Source: CATOSP01 sp965205385 (lineage in GTDB: Bacteria > Chloroflexota > Dehalococcoidia > Lucifugimonadales > UBA3495). Taken from it: a stretch of DNA of 64,000 bases. The stretch spans positions 1,240,001 to 1,304,000 of the forward strand of contig CBDBGS010000008.1 in assembly GCA_965205385.1 (NCBI GenBank). Direction: 5' to 3'. This document shows positions 15,421 to 23,563 of the stretch, in pieces (positions within the stretch are counted from its first letter, which is position 1; every line of letters begins with the position of its first letter). The notes below the pieces were generated by a model that was not told the DNA's origin, did no database searches, and saw only the letters and a list, made by a program, of their open reading frames with translations. A program made the translations under genes and the position numbers.

Positions 15421-17592
15421 CTAGGCCGTTTGGGCCGCGGGCTCTGGGACGGCCAATACCAGTCCCTCGCTATCGGCGTCTACCACCACGTGGTCCCCTT
15501 CCCTAAGTTCACCGGTCAGAATTCGCCTAGACAGTGCGTTCTCCAAGTGGCGCTGGACCGCACGGCGTAACGGACGCGCTCCGTACTCGGGATCAAAGCC
15601 TTCCGCAGCCAGCCAACGGGAGGCATCGGGTGTCAGGTCGAAGGTGATGCCTTTGCCTTTCAACCGCCCCTGGACGTCCTGGACCATGAGCCCCACGACC
15701 TGGATGATCTGCTCCTGTGTCAAAGGCTGGAATACGATGGTCTCATCTATCCGGTTCAAGAATTCAGGGCGGAGCGACATCTTCAGGGCATCATGGACCG
15801 AGTCTCGCAACTCTTGCTCGTTCGATCTTTTAGTTTCGGAATCCGCGCGGAAACCGAACGATCGACGCCGGAGCCCTTCGGTCCCGAGGTTACTGGTCAT
15901 TATAATAACCGTGTTGCGGAAATCAACGGTGCGGCCGTGTCCGTCGGTGAGCCTCCCGTCCTCGAGTATCTGAAGGAGTATGTTCAGAACGTCGGGGTGG
16001 GCCTTCTCTATCTCGTCAAACAGGAGCACCCGATAGGGCCGCCGGCGCACTGCCTCGGTCAATTGCCCCGCCTCATCGTATCCGACGTAGCCGGGAGGGG
16101 CGCCGATCAACCGTGAGACCGTGTGCTTCTCCATGTACTCGGACATATCGACGCGCACCATGTTGCTCTCGTCGTCGAACAGGTATTCCGCGAGGGCTTT
16201 GGCCAGCTCGGTCTTACCAACGCCGGTTGGTCCGAGGAAGATGAAACTTCCGATGGGGCGCTTGGGGTCGCTGAGGCCGGACCTGGAGCGTTGAATAGCT
16301 TCCGACACCGCGCTCACAGCTTTTTCCTGGCCGATGAGCCGCCGGTGCAAGCCTGCTTCCATGTTGACCAGGCGTTGACCCTCACCCTCCAGCATCCTCC
16401 CTGCTGGGATTCCGGTCCACTTGGACAGGAGTTCAGCGATGTCATACTCGTCTACTACCATGTCCAGGACCCGGCCGCCCAGAATTTCTTGTTTTCTCTG
16501 CCGGAACTCCTCCTCCAGCCTCAGCCTCTCGGTGCGCAACTGGGCCGCTCGCTCGTATTCCGAGCGTTGGGAAGCTGATTCCTCCTGGTCGGCCAACCTG
16601 TGGATTTGGTCTTCGGTTTCCTTGAGGTCTGAGGGCAGGCTCTCCGAATCTATGCGCAGCTTGCTGGCCGCCTCGTCGATGAAGTCGACTGCTTTGTCGG
16701 GCAGGTGGCGGTCGACGATGTAACGGTCGCTGAGCTTTGCCGCGGCGCTCAAGGCCGAGTCGTCTATTGTTACCTTGTGATGCGCTTCGTAACGGGGGCG
16801 GAGGACCCGTAGGATCTCCAGAGTCTCTTCCACCGAGGGCTCTTCGAGGTATATGGGCTGGAAGCGCCGTTCCAACGCCGCGTCCTTCTCGATATAGCGG
16901 CGGTACTCGTCGATTGTGGTGGCCCCGATGCACTGCAGTTCGCCCCTGGCCAGTGCGGGCTTGAGCATGTTGCTGGCGTCGATGCCGCCCTCGGCTGCCC
17001 CCGCCCCGACCATGGTATGTATCTCGTCCAGGAAGAGGATTATCTCCCCCTGGGCCTCCTTGATTTCGTCCATCACCGACTGCAAGCGCTCCTCGAATTC
17101 GCCGCGGAACTTGGAGCCCGCCACCAATGAACCCATATCCAATGCCAGGACGCGCCGGCCCGCCAAGGATTCAGCGACGTTGCCGCTGACGATCCTGGCT
17201 GCTAGGCCCTCCGCTATGGCGGTCTTGCCTACTCCGGCCTCTCCGATAATTGCCGGGTTGTTCTTGCGCCGCCTGGTTAGAGTCTGCATCACGCGGCGTA
17301 TCTCATAGTCCCGGCCAACCACCGGGTCGAGTTTGCCTTCACGGGCGAGTTTGGTCAGGTCGATGGTGTACTTTTCCAGGGACCGGTAGTGGCTCTCGGC
17401 CCTGGGATCGTCCACACGCCGGCTGCCACGGATGCTCTTCAATGCTTCGTAGACCCGTTCTTCGCTGAGCCGGAATTCTTCAATGACCGCGGCCGAATCT
17501 CCTTGGGTGTCCTTGACGGCGGCGATCAAAAGGTGCTCGGTCCCAATGAATTCGTCACCCAGGCGGTCGGATTCGGCCTTGGCGTTGTCTAG
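15421..17592 (-). pseudogene. clpC: Clp ATPase (ClpC-type), 3' part of a gene split by an IS
   Basis: This is the C-terminal 85% or so of an AAA+ unfoldase. It contains the first ATPase module (Walker A GEAGVGKT, FLDEIHTMVGAG), a short middle domain, the second module (Walker A GPTGVGKT, LLFDEIEKAHPDV) and the C-terminal D2 small domain (FDPEYGARPLRRAV). The short middle region and the GF pair in RRRSFGF, where ClpC carries its ClpP-binding loop, favour ClpC over ClpB. The N domain is on the other side of an IS at 19452-19731. Removing the IS and one CTAG copy restores one frame of 816 codons. An internal TTG (17529) could start a fragment lacking the N domain. Confidence 0.93.
17589..17592 (+). 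repeat. Target-site duplication CTAG, left copy
   Basis: CTAG directly abuts the left end of the insertion element; the second copy is at 19452-19455. Joining the flanks through one CTAG rebuilds the clp reading frame (ALALL-DNAKAESDRL). Confidence 0.85.
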
Positions 17593-19451
17593 AAACGTGG
17601 CCGGAAACTGGCTTCAGCCGGGTGGTCAGCTATACTTGAGCCATCAAGAAATAGCGAGGGCTTGAGCATGCTGGGAGAGCGGTCGGACCAGAGGGGCCTC
17701 TGGGAAGCAGACCGGTTGTATCTGGACCACGTGGGGCGGGACACCTTCTACGGTCTGCTGGCCTCGCTGCGGGGCCGCCTGTTCCGGGACCCCGATTTCG
17801 CCGGGTTCTACTGCGCCGACAACGGCCGGGACAGCGTGCCGCCCAGCCTGCTGGCGACGGCGCTCCTGCTCCAGTCCCACGACAAGGTGAGCGACGCTGA
17901 GGCCAAGGCCCGGGCCGACTTCGACATCCGGTGGAAGGTGGCCTTGGGGATTGAGGTGGAAGACCGTCCCTTCGCCAAGAGCACGCTGCAGGTGTTCCGC
18001 GCCCAGCTGATACTGCACGGCAAGGTGCGGGAGGTGTTCGAGTCCAGCCTGCGTTTGGCCCGGGAGTCGGGGTATCTGAAAGGGCGCGGGATGCGGGTGG
18101 CGTTGGACACGACCAACATCCTGGGCCGTGGCGCGGTGAAGGACACCTACAATCTGTTGGCGGACGGGATCGTCAAGCTGTTGCGGGCGCTGGCGGCAGT
18201 GGAGAAGTCCAGCGTCAAAGAATGGGCCAAGGCCCGGGGATATGAGCGGTACCTGGGTTCCAGCGTGAAGGGTGAGTCGGCCATCGACTGGAGCGACAAA
18301 CGGGCGCGGCAGGCCCTGCTGGCCGAGATTGTGAGAGACGCCGACCGGTTGTTGGAGTTGTCGCGGCAGGCGCAGAGGGAATTGGGGGAGGATAGCGCTG
18401 AGCGGCAGCAGATAGTGGCGGCGGCGGAACTGCTGGGGCAGTTGCTGCTCCAGGACGTGGAGCGGACCGATGACGGAGTGAATCTCAAGGACGGGGTGAG
18501 CCGGGACCGGATGATGTCGGTGCATGACCCGGAGATGCGCCACGGCCACAAGAGCAGCAGTAGACGGTTCGACGGACACAAGGCGGCCATCGTGGTGGAC
18601 ACCGACTCCCAGCTGATCACCGCGGTGGAGGTATTGCCCGGCAACGCTCCGGACAACCTGGGATCGCTGGAATTGGTGGAGCAGAGCGAGGCCAACACCG
18701 GTGTGCCGGTGGAGGAAGCCATGGGCGACGCCGCCTATGGGGATGGCGATACCAGGCAGGCATTCGCCGATGCGGGACGCCGGTTGGTGGCCAGAGTGCC
18801 GGGACGGCCCGACCGGAAGCACTTTCCGAAAGAGGACTTCCATATTGACCTGGCCGCGGGCAGTTGCACCTGTCCCGCCGGACAGGTTACCCACACCATC
18901 GTGCCGGCGGGAAAGCGGACGGGTCGCACAGGGCGGGTCCACCGCTTGCAGGCCTTCCAGTTCGACGGGGCCGAATGTCGGACATGTCCACTGCGGTCCC
19001 AGTGCATCGCAGCCAAGGGGAGTAGGGGGCGGCGGGTGCTGATCCATCCCCAGGAAGCCCTGCTGCAGCAGGCCCGAGCGTTGCAGCAAAGCACTCATTA
19101 TGACGAATATCGAGTGCGCCGAGTGGTGGTGGAACACCGGTTGGCCCGGCTGGTCCAGTTGGGCATTCGCCAGTCCCGCTATTTCGGCAGGGTCAAGACC
19201 AGGTTCCAGCTGTATCTGGCTGCCACGGTAGCCAACCTGACCCTGGTGGCCGGGAAACTCGGGCGGTCGGGCCGTACCGGTGGCGGCGCAACAGGCCGCA
19301 GCGTCGTCCTCAATATTGTCCCCTTTGTTGTCGCCCATGCTGCGGCCAATTTCTGCGCGGTCCGGCTCGGACAACTGTGGTCCGTGATCCTGCTCACGTC
19401 GGCTTTATTGCCCAAATCCCCCTACCCAACCAGGACTTTTCGGCCCGGTTT
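17593..19451 (+). mobile_element. IS1182-family-like insertion sequence (1,859 bp)
   Basis: The element encodes one large transposase and ends in imperfect inverted repeats: the left end begins AAACGTGGCCGGAAA, the right end read inward AAACCGGGCCGAAAA (12 of 15 match). It is flanked by CTAG duplications and sits inside clp in the opposite orientation. Length and single-gene layout fit the IS1182 family. The intact transposase, matching ends and exact duplication indicate a recent insertion. Confidence 0.9.
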
Positions 19452-19455
19452 CTAG
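17668..19455 (+). CDS. IS1182-family-like transposase
   Basis: About 595 residues from ATG 17668 (a TTG two codons earlier is possible). The N-terminal DUF772-type region includes SVPPSLLATALLLQSHDKVS. The DDE core has a first Asp in RVALDTTNILG, a second in MGDAAYGDGDTR and a Glu in RRVVVEHRLARLVQLGIRQS. Between them lies a Cys cluster (SCTCPAG and CRTCPLRSQC), as is usual in this family. LYLAATVANLTLVAGKL marks the normal end. About 60 further residues run through the right terminal repeat, and the stop TAG lies within the CTAG target duplication. Confidence 0.92.
   Translation: MLGERSDQRGLWEADRLYLDHVGRDTFYGLLASLRGRLFRDPDFAGFYCADNGRDSVPPSLLATALLLQSHDKVSDAEAKARADFDIRWKVALGIEVEDRPFAKSTLQVFRAQLILHGKVREVFESSLRLARESGYLKGRGMRVALDTTNILGRGAVKDTYNLLADGIVKLLRALAAVEKSSVKEWAKARGYERYLGSSVKGESAIDWSDKRARQALLAEIVRDADRLLELSRQAQRELGEDSAERQQIVAAAELLGQLLLQDVERTDDGVNLKDGVSRDRMMSVHDPEMRHGHKSSSRRFDGHKAAIVVDTDSQLITAVEVLPGNAPDNLGSLELVEQSEANTGVPVEEAMGDAAYGDGDTRQAFADAGRRLVARVPGRPDRKHFPKEDFHIDLAAGSCTCPAGQVTHTIVPAGKRTGRTGRVHRLQAFQFDGAECRTCPLRSQCIAAKGSRGRRVLIHPQEALLQQARALQQSTHYDEYRVRRVVVEHRLARLVQLGIRQSRYFGRVKTRFQLYLAATVANLTLVAGKLGRSGRTGGGATGRSVVLNIVPFVVAHAAANFCAVRLGQLWSVILLTSALLPKSPYPTRTFRPGF
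19452..19455 (+). repeat. Target-site duplication CTAG, right copy
   Basis: Second CTAG copy flanking the IS. Its last three bases also serve as the stop codon of the transposase frame, and on the other strand it continues the clp N-terminal reading frame. Confidence 0.85.
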
Positions 19456-19731
19456 CAGCGCCAAGGCTCGCGGCGTCGGGTAAATTTGGTTACTCTGGTT
19501 GGACAGCTTGGGAGCCGCCTCCAAGGAACGGCGGAGCCGGGCTTTTACCGCTTCGGCCTGAATATCGAGATCGGCCAATATGCTTGCGGGCAGACCGTTA
19601 TCCAGATCGAGAAGCGAAAGCAAGATATGCTCCACGTCCCATTGGCTGTGGCGGTAATTCCGGACCAACTCCTGAGAGTTGCCGATTACTTCACGTGCTT
19701 GTTCGGTGAATTGTTCTGGTCTCAATACCAT
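19452..19731 (-). pseudogene. clpC: Clp ATPase N-domain, 5' part of the IS-split gene
   Basis: From ATG 19731 (AGGAGGTG seven bases upstream) the frame encodes MVLRPEQFTEQAREVIGNSQ and HSQWDVEHILLSLLDLDNG, the double Clp_N repeat region of ClpB/ClpC, up to PTPRALALL. There the IS1182-like element begins. Reading on into the IS adds a few codons and a stop. Alone it would yield only a partial N domain of about 93 native residues. It lies 17 bases after hspR and is the third gene of the dnaJ-hspR-clp operon. Confidence 0.92.
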
Positions 19732-19748
19732 CGTGACACCTCCTGTCA

Positions 19749-20102
19749 CTAAAGGCTTGCGCTGCGGCGGCCCGCCGCCTGTGGAGTCCGGGACCGGGGT
19801 CCATTGATGTCCCGGGTGAGCTCCCGGACTTCCGATTCCAGTTCCTCAATGCGCGCCATTAGTTTCATAGCCACTTCCGCCCCCGCCAGGTTGACGCCCA
19901 TGTCCTCGGTGAGAGTCTTGATCCGGTTTAGGCGCTCGATGTCGGCCACGGAATAGAGCCTTTGCCTCCCTACGGTGCGGGAGGGCCAGATGAGGCCGAC
20001 CCGTTCGTAATACCGGAGTGTCTGAGCGTGTAACCCAACCATGCGGGCCGCGACGCTAATTACAAAGCAGGGTTCTTCTCTGATCTGGTCGCGCCTGGTC
20101 AT
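19749..20102 (-). CDS. hspR: MerR-family heat-shock repressor HspR
   Basis: A 117-residue MerR-type regulator. The winged-helix part reads CFVISVAARMVGLHAQTLRYYERVGLI, then SRTVGRQRLYSVADIERLNRI, with a C-terminal coiled coil (AMKLMARIEELESEVRELT) for dimerisation. HspR represses chaperone operons by binding HAIR inverted repeats, and in actinobacteria DnaK acts as corepressor. Position between a DnaJ-family gene and clp supports autoregulation of this operon. The start is two bases after the dnaJ stop codon. Confidence 0.93.
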   Translation of the reverse strand: MTRRDQIREEPCFVISVAARMVGLHAQTLRYYERVGLIWPSRTVGRQRLYSVADIERLNRIKTLTEDMGVNLAGAEVAMKLMARIEELESEVRELTRDINGPRSRTPQAAGRRSASL

Positions 20103-20104
20103 AA

Positions 20105-20983
20105 TCAGTCTCCATTCTGGGACCGGAGGTCCCGCAAGCGGCGGAATAATACTTGCTCTTCGTCGCTCAGCCCGGTGGGCAGCTTCACCTTGATCGTGAC
20201 GAACAGGTCGCCCTTCGATTCGGGGTTGTTCAGTGACGGCAAACCCTGGCCTGCCAACCGGAACCTGCGGCCATTTTGGGTCTCGGCCGGGATGGTCAAC
20301 GCAAGCCGCCCGGTCAATGTGGGAACGGTGAGATCGTTGCCTAGAATAGCGTCTTCAAGGTCGGTTTCCACTTCTGTATAAAGGTCCCTTCCCTGACGCT
20401 GAATTCGGGGATGGTCCTTTACCGACACTACGAGATACAGGTCACGGGAAGACCTCCCATCAGGGAAAATCCGGATTCTCGAGCCGTTGTCGACTCCTGC
20501 GGGGATCTTCACCTCAAGCCTGCGCCCATCGGCCAGGTCGACTAACCTGGTCGCGCCCCGGTAGGCTTCCTCTAGGGTTATTTCGGCCGAGTACTCGGTG
20601 GGTGGCCCCTGACGGGAGTGATTCCGCAAGTTGCGGAAGAGCCCGTCGAAGATGCCGCCTTCGTCGGTATCGAATTCGACATCCGGCTGGGAACGCATGT
20701 CGTTGGACCAGTGGAAGGTATTATTCTGTGTGCGGCGGGCGGCATTTTCTTCGATTTGGTCGGCATGTTCCCAATTATCCCCATATCGGTCGTATTTGCG
20801 GCGCTTGTCGGCATCGGACAGGACGCCGTAGGCTTCGTTGATTTCTTTAAATTTCTCTTCCGATGACTTGTCACCCTTATTGACGTCGGGGTGATACTGA
20901 CGGGCAAGGCGCCGGTAGGACTTACGGACGTCGTTCTGGGACGCGGTCCTAGGGATTTCCAACAGGTCGTAGTAATTACTCAT
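20105..20983 (-). CDS. DnaJ-family co-chaperone (CbpA type, no zinc fingers)
   Basis: A 292-residue protein with an N-terminal J domain (YYDLLEIPRTASQNDVRKSY, HPD motif in RQYHPDVNKG, YGVLSDADKRRKYDRYG). A linker follows, then the two beta-rich substrate domains (SAEITLEEAYRGATRLVDLA, VKIPAGVDNGSRIRI, GRRFRLAGQGLPSL). There is no CxxCxGxG zinc region, which makes it CbpA-like rather than canonical DnaJ. It stimulates DnaK ATPase in the cytoplasm. It is first in the operon with hspR and clp, behind a strong promoter. Confidence 0.93.
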   Translation of the reverse strand: MSNYYDLLEIPRTASQNDVRKSYRRLARQYHPDVNKGDKSSEEKFKEINEAYGVLSDADKRRKYDRYGDNWEHADQIEENAARRTQNNTFHWSNDMRSQPDVEFDTDEGGIFDGLFRNLRNHSRQGPPTEYSAEITLEEAYRGATRLVDLADGRRLEVKIPAGVDNGSRIRIFPDGRSSRDLYLVVSVKDHPRIQRQGRDLYTEVETDLEDAILGNDLTVPTLTGRLALTIPAETQNGRRFRLAGQGLPSLNNPESKGDLFVTIKVKLPTGLSDEEQVLFRRLRDLRSQNGD

Positions 20984-21012
20984 AGCTAACGGCTCCTATG
21001 CGCTTACAACGC

Positions 21013-21041
21013 ATTATAGCTATGATGATTTAATGAGTCAA
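21013..21041 (-). promoter_or_regulatory. Sigma-70 promoter of the dnaJ-hspR-clp operon
   Basis: On the minus strand TTGACT (21036-21041), 17 bases, then a perfect TATAAT (21013-21018). The transcript would start near 21006, about 23 bases before the dnaJ start, with TAGGAG as ribosome site. ACTCA overlapping the -35 box, and CTTGAG near 21087, are partial matches to HspR's HAIR half-sites. No good full HAIR palindrome is present. Confidence 0.75.
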
Positions 21042-21201
21042 TAATATTGAATGTATCAAAACCATTAAAGTTATGAATAATGGCTCAAGTATGGTTTGAT
21101 AAAGATCGCCCGTCAGGAACAGGATTGGACTTCGCGGCTGGACCTACAGGCACACAGGTGAACGCCAACCCAATGCGGGCCCAAACGGGGTTCTTGGTGG
21201 A

Positions 21202-21264
21202 GGGGGCTGCGAAAGTAGAAACCCGCGCAGCCCCCAGTCCAGGGCGCCTGGGGGTTAGGCGCCC
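21202..21264. other. Two strong GC stem-loops in an RNA-like intergenic region
   Basis: GGGGGCTGCG (21202-21211) pairs perfectly with CGCAGCCCCC (21226-21235). GGGCGCCT (21242-21249) pairs with AGGCGCCC (21257-21264). Neither is followed by a T-run on the plus strand. The surrounding 21042-21496 shows no convincing protein gene. It could be a structured small RNA or a double terminator; I do not recognise a known RNA family. Confidence 0.4.
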
Positions 21265-21432
21265 ACGATAAGAAGGGAAGAAGAATGCGCTCTATGTCTT
21301 AGACGGCGCCAACACCAAACCCTTCATACACAGGGATATACGGCCCACATGTAGGCCCGGATTCACGTCCCGCGACGAGGACTGGAGATAGGACCGGTGA
21401 AGGAGAAGCGAGAGCGCCGGGGTAGCGCGCGG

Positions 21433-21461
21433 TTGTTTGTGCCATCGGCTGATGCTAGAAT
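21433..21461 (+). promoter_or_regulatory. Sigma-70-like promoter of tRNA-Asn
   Basis: TTGTTT (21433-21438), 17 bases, TAGAAT (21456-21461); transcription would begin about 30 bases before the mature tRNA. Confidence 0.55.
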
Positions 21462-21496
21462 TGAGTTCGCGCCGAGGGCGCAACCGGATATCGCGT

Positions 21497-21571
21497 TCCC
21501 GAGTAGCTCAGCGGTAGAGCGGGCGGCTGTTAACCGCTAGGTCGCAGGTTCGATTCCTGCCTCGGGAGCCA
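21497..21571 (+). tRNA. tRNA-Asn (GTT anticodon)
   Basis: A full cloverleaf can be drawn: acceptor TCCCGAG/CTCGGGA, D arm GCTC..GAGC, anticodon stem GGCGG/CCGCT with loop CTGTTAA (anticodon GTT), and T arm GCAGG-TTCGATT-CCTGC. Discriminator G is followed by an encoded CCA. Confidence 0.97.
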
Positions 21572-21829
21572 CCATCCTCTGTTTTCACGCACAACGTTCC
21601 CTCTATCTGCCGCGATCTCAAGCTAATAGGCTTCACTTGCTCCCCGGCATCCTCGGCAATGGCGATGACTCCACCAAGCCCGCCTTGATTTCGAGGCCGG
21701 GCTATCTGATACTGGGCTGGGTCTGTGGCGACCGCCGTTAGTTCCACTTGCCACAGGTCCCAGGATTGGCCCGCCGCACGGAAAATTCCACGAATTGTTG
21801 TGCGCGCGAGAGTGAGTGACAGAAAAGCG

Positions 21830-22560
21830 ATGGACCTGAAGGGACGTTTGGAAAAGCAATGGGCGGAGTCGGTTGAAGACTGGATCGGAGAGGACCAGGC
21901 AGCCCGCATGGGTATGCTCGACTCCTGGGTGTTGGACGCTCTGGGAGAAATTTCCGGACGTCGGATTATAGACATCGGCTGCGGCGACGGCCGGTTCTGC
22001 CGAGTCCTCACAGCCCTTGATGCGGAAGTTACCGGCATCGATCTGACCGACGCCTTTGTAACTAGAGCGCGTGCCCTGGGGACAGGCCGGGAGACCTACC
22101 TGGTAGGGGACGCCGAGGGCCTGGCGGGGCTGGAAGACGAGAGTTTCGATCTGGCCGTCTCATACATAGTGATGGTCGACCTGTTCGACTACGGCAAGTC
22201 CATCCGGGCGGCCTATCGCGTCCTCAAGCCCGGGGGCCGGTTTGTGGTGTGTAACATTCATCCGATGCGAATGTCCCAGCCCGCCGGATGGGTTACTCAG
22301 GGAGGTAGAAAGCTTCTCTATGCGTTAGACGACTACACTTTCGAGGGCCCCCGAGAGTTTACTTGGTGGTGAAAGCCTTTTATAAACATGCACCGGACCT
22401 TGTCCAGCTATGTTTCCGCGTTTCTCGATGCGGGTTTCATGCTAGAGGGCATACGAGAACCTGTTCCATCTGACGAACAACTGGCTGCTAACCCCACGTT
22501 TGACGACGAGTTCGCGCGCCCAACTTCATCATTTACGTGTTGAGAAAGCCGGAAGCCTGA
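21830..22560 (+). pseudogene. Class I SAM-dependent methyltransferase with nonsense and frameshift lesions
   Basis: The N-terminal part from ATG 21830 is a typical methyltransferase: RRIIDIGCGDGRFCRVL (SAM motif I), VTGIDLTDAFV, SFDLAVSYIVMVDL and RVLKPGGRFVVCNIHP. After EFTWW a TGA (22370-22372) interrupts. The same frame then continues with sensible coding (KPFINMHRTLSSYVSAFLDA and on to PTFDDEF). Near 22513 the frame shifts by one base; the other frame gives PNFIIYVLRKPEA and a stop at 22560. One G-to-T change and one lost C would explain both lesions. It may be a real pseudogene, sequencing error, or a truncated but active 180-residue protein. Substrate unknown. Confidence 0.8.
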
Positions 22561-22666
22561 CCGTATGTCCCTCGGCGCCAATGTTGGAGTTTAATTCGCT
22601 AATTCAGCTAACCCCCCCGGCCCCTTCTCGCATCGACGCGACTAGCTTGATCATCCAGGAGTCTAC

Positions 22667-23419
22667 ATGACCCAACCATCCACAGTTCTGACCCCCGTGC
22701 CCGAAGACTGGCAGACCGGGTTGGCCATCGTCGCCCACCCGGACGATTTGGAATACGGCGCCGCTGCCGCCGTGGCCCGATTGACGACTCAGGGTAAGCG
22801 GATCGTCTATTTCCTGGCCAGCCGGGGAGAGGCGGGGATCGATAGCATGCCACCGTGGGAGGCCGGTCCGCTCCGGTCCCAGGAGGAGATCAACAGCGCC
22901 CGCGTCGTGGGAGTGGATACTGTGGAATTCCTCGATTATCCCGATGGCGTGATTGAGTACGGCGCGGGGTTACGGCGTGACATAAGCCGGGCCATCCGGC
23001 GGCATAGGCCAGAGGTATTGCTGACTATTAACTATCACCTGCAGTTTCCTACGGGCCATCTCAACATGGCAGATCACCGTTGGGTTGGCCTGGCGGCTCT
23101 GGACGCCGCCCGAGACGCGGGCAATCGCTGGATTTTCCCTGAACTTCTTACTGAAGGCCACGCTCCCTGGGACGGAGTCCGCTTCGCTGCCGTGTTCGGC
23201 TCCAATCCCTCGACGCATGCCGTGGACGTCTCAGCCACTTGGGAGACGGGGTTGGCCTCCCTGAGAGAACATGCGGTATACCTTGAGAACCTGGGAACCT
23301 CCGCCCTGGGAACGTTCGACTTTCTGACCCAACACGCCCATCAGTCCGGAGAGGCCTTCGGATGCGATTACGCTTGCTCCGCCCAGCTAGTCTTGATTAA
23401 CGAACCGTACGCGAAGTAA
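22667..23419 (+). CDS. PIG-L family N-acetylglucosaminyl deacetylase-like protein
   Basis: A 250-residue LmbE/PIG-L zinc hydrolase. The metal motif is VAHPDDLEYGAAA, with the further His in HLNMADHRWVG. GSRGEAGID-like and SAR-VGVDTVEFLDYPDG segments are typical of the family. Members deacetylate GlcNAc-inositol (mycothiol), GlcNAc-malate (bacillithiol), or amidated thiol conjugates. The exact substrate is not clear. AGGAG seven bases before the ATG supports the start. Confidence 0.9.
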   Translation: MTQPSTVLTPVPEDWQTGLAIVAHPDDLEYGAAAAVARLTTQGKRIVYFLASRGEAGIDSMPPWEAGPLRSQEEINSARVVGVDTVEFLDYPDGVIEYGAGLRRDISRAIRRHRPEVLLTINYHLQFPTGHLNMADHRWVGLAALDAARDAGNRWIFPELLTEGHAPWDGVRFAAVFGSNPSTHAVDVSATWETGLASLREHAVYLENLGTSALGTFDFLTQHAHQSGEAFGCDYACSAQLVLINEPYAK

Positions 23420-23563
23420 CGCGGAGGAAGTGGCCCACGTTTACAACAACCCGTGGCCCGTGTTACAAGTTGCTGGACATCACTTGGTCAATTGAACGCT
23501 TGATCGCCCGATAGCAATCAGCAAGCGCTGATTCCGCTGCGGTTGGATCTTGGAGGCAGCGCC

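Noticed and set aside
15421..17529. Treating the 702-codon Clp frame as an intact gene with a TTG start
   Set aside because: Its first residues are internal Clp sequence, and the missing N domain is found across the IS in the restorable frame.
17644..19374. Long minus-strand reading frame opposite the transposase (576 codons)
   Set aside because: It is antisense to a convincing transposase, has low-complexity His/Pro/Gln-rich composition and no domain; it is a GC-driven shadow.
22370..22372. TGA read as selenocysteine in the methyltransferase
   Set aside because: The position is not an expected Cys or Sec site, and a separate frameshift downstream indicates decay or error.
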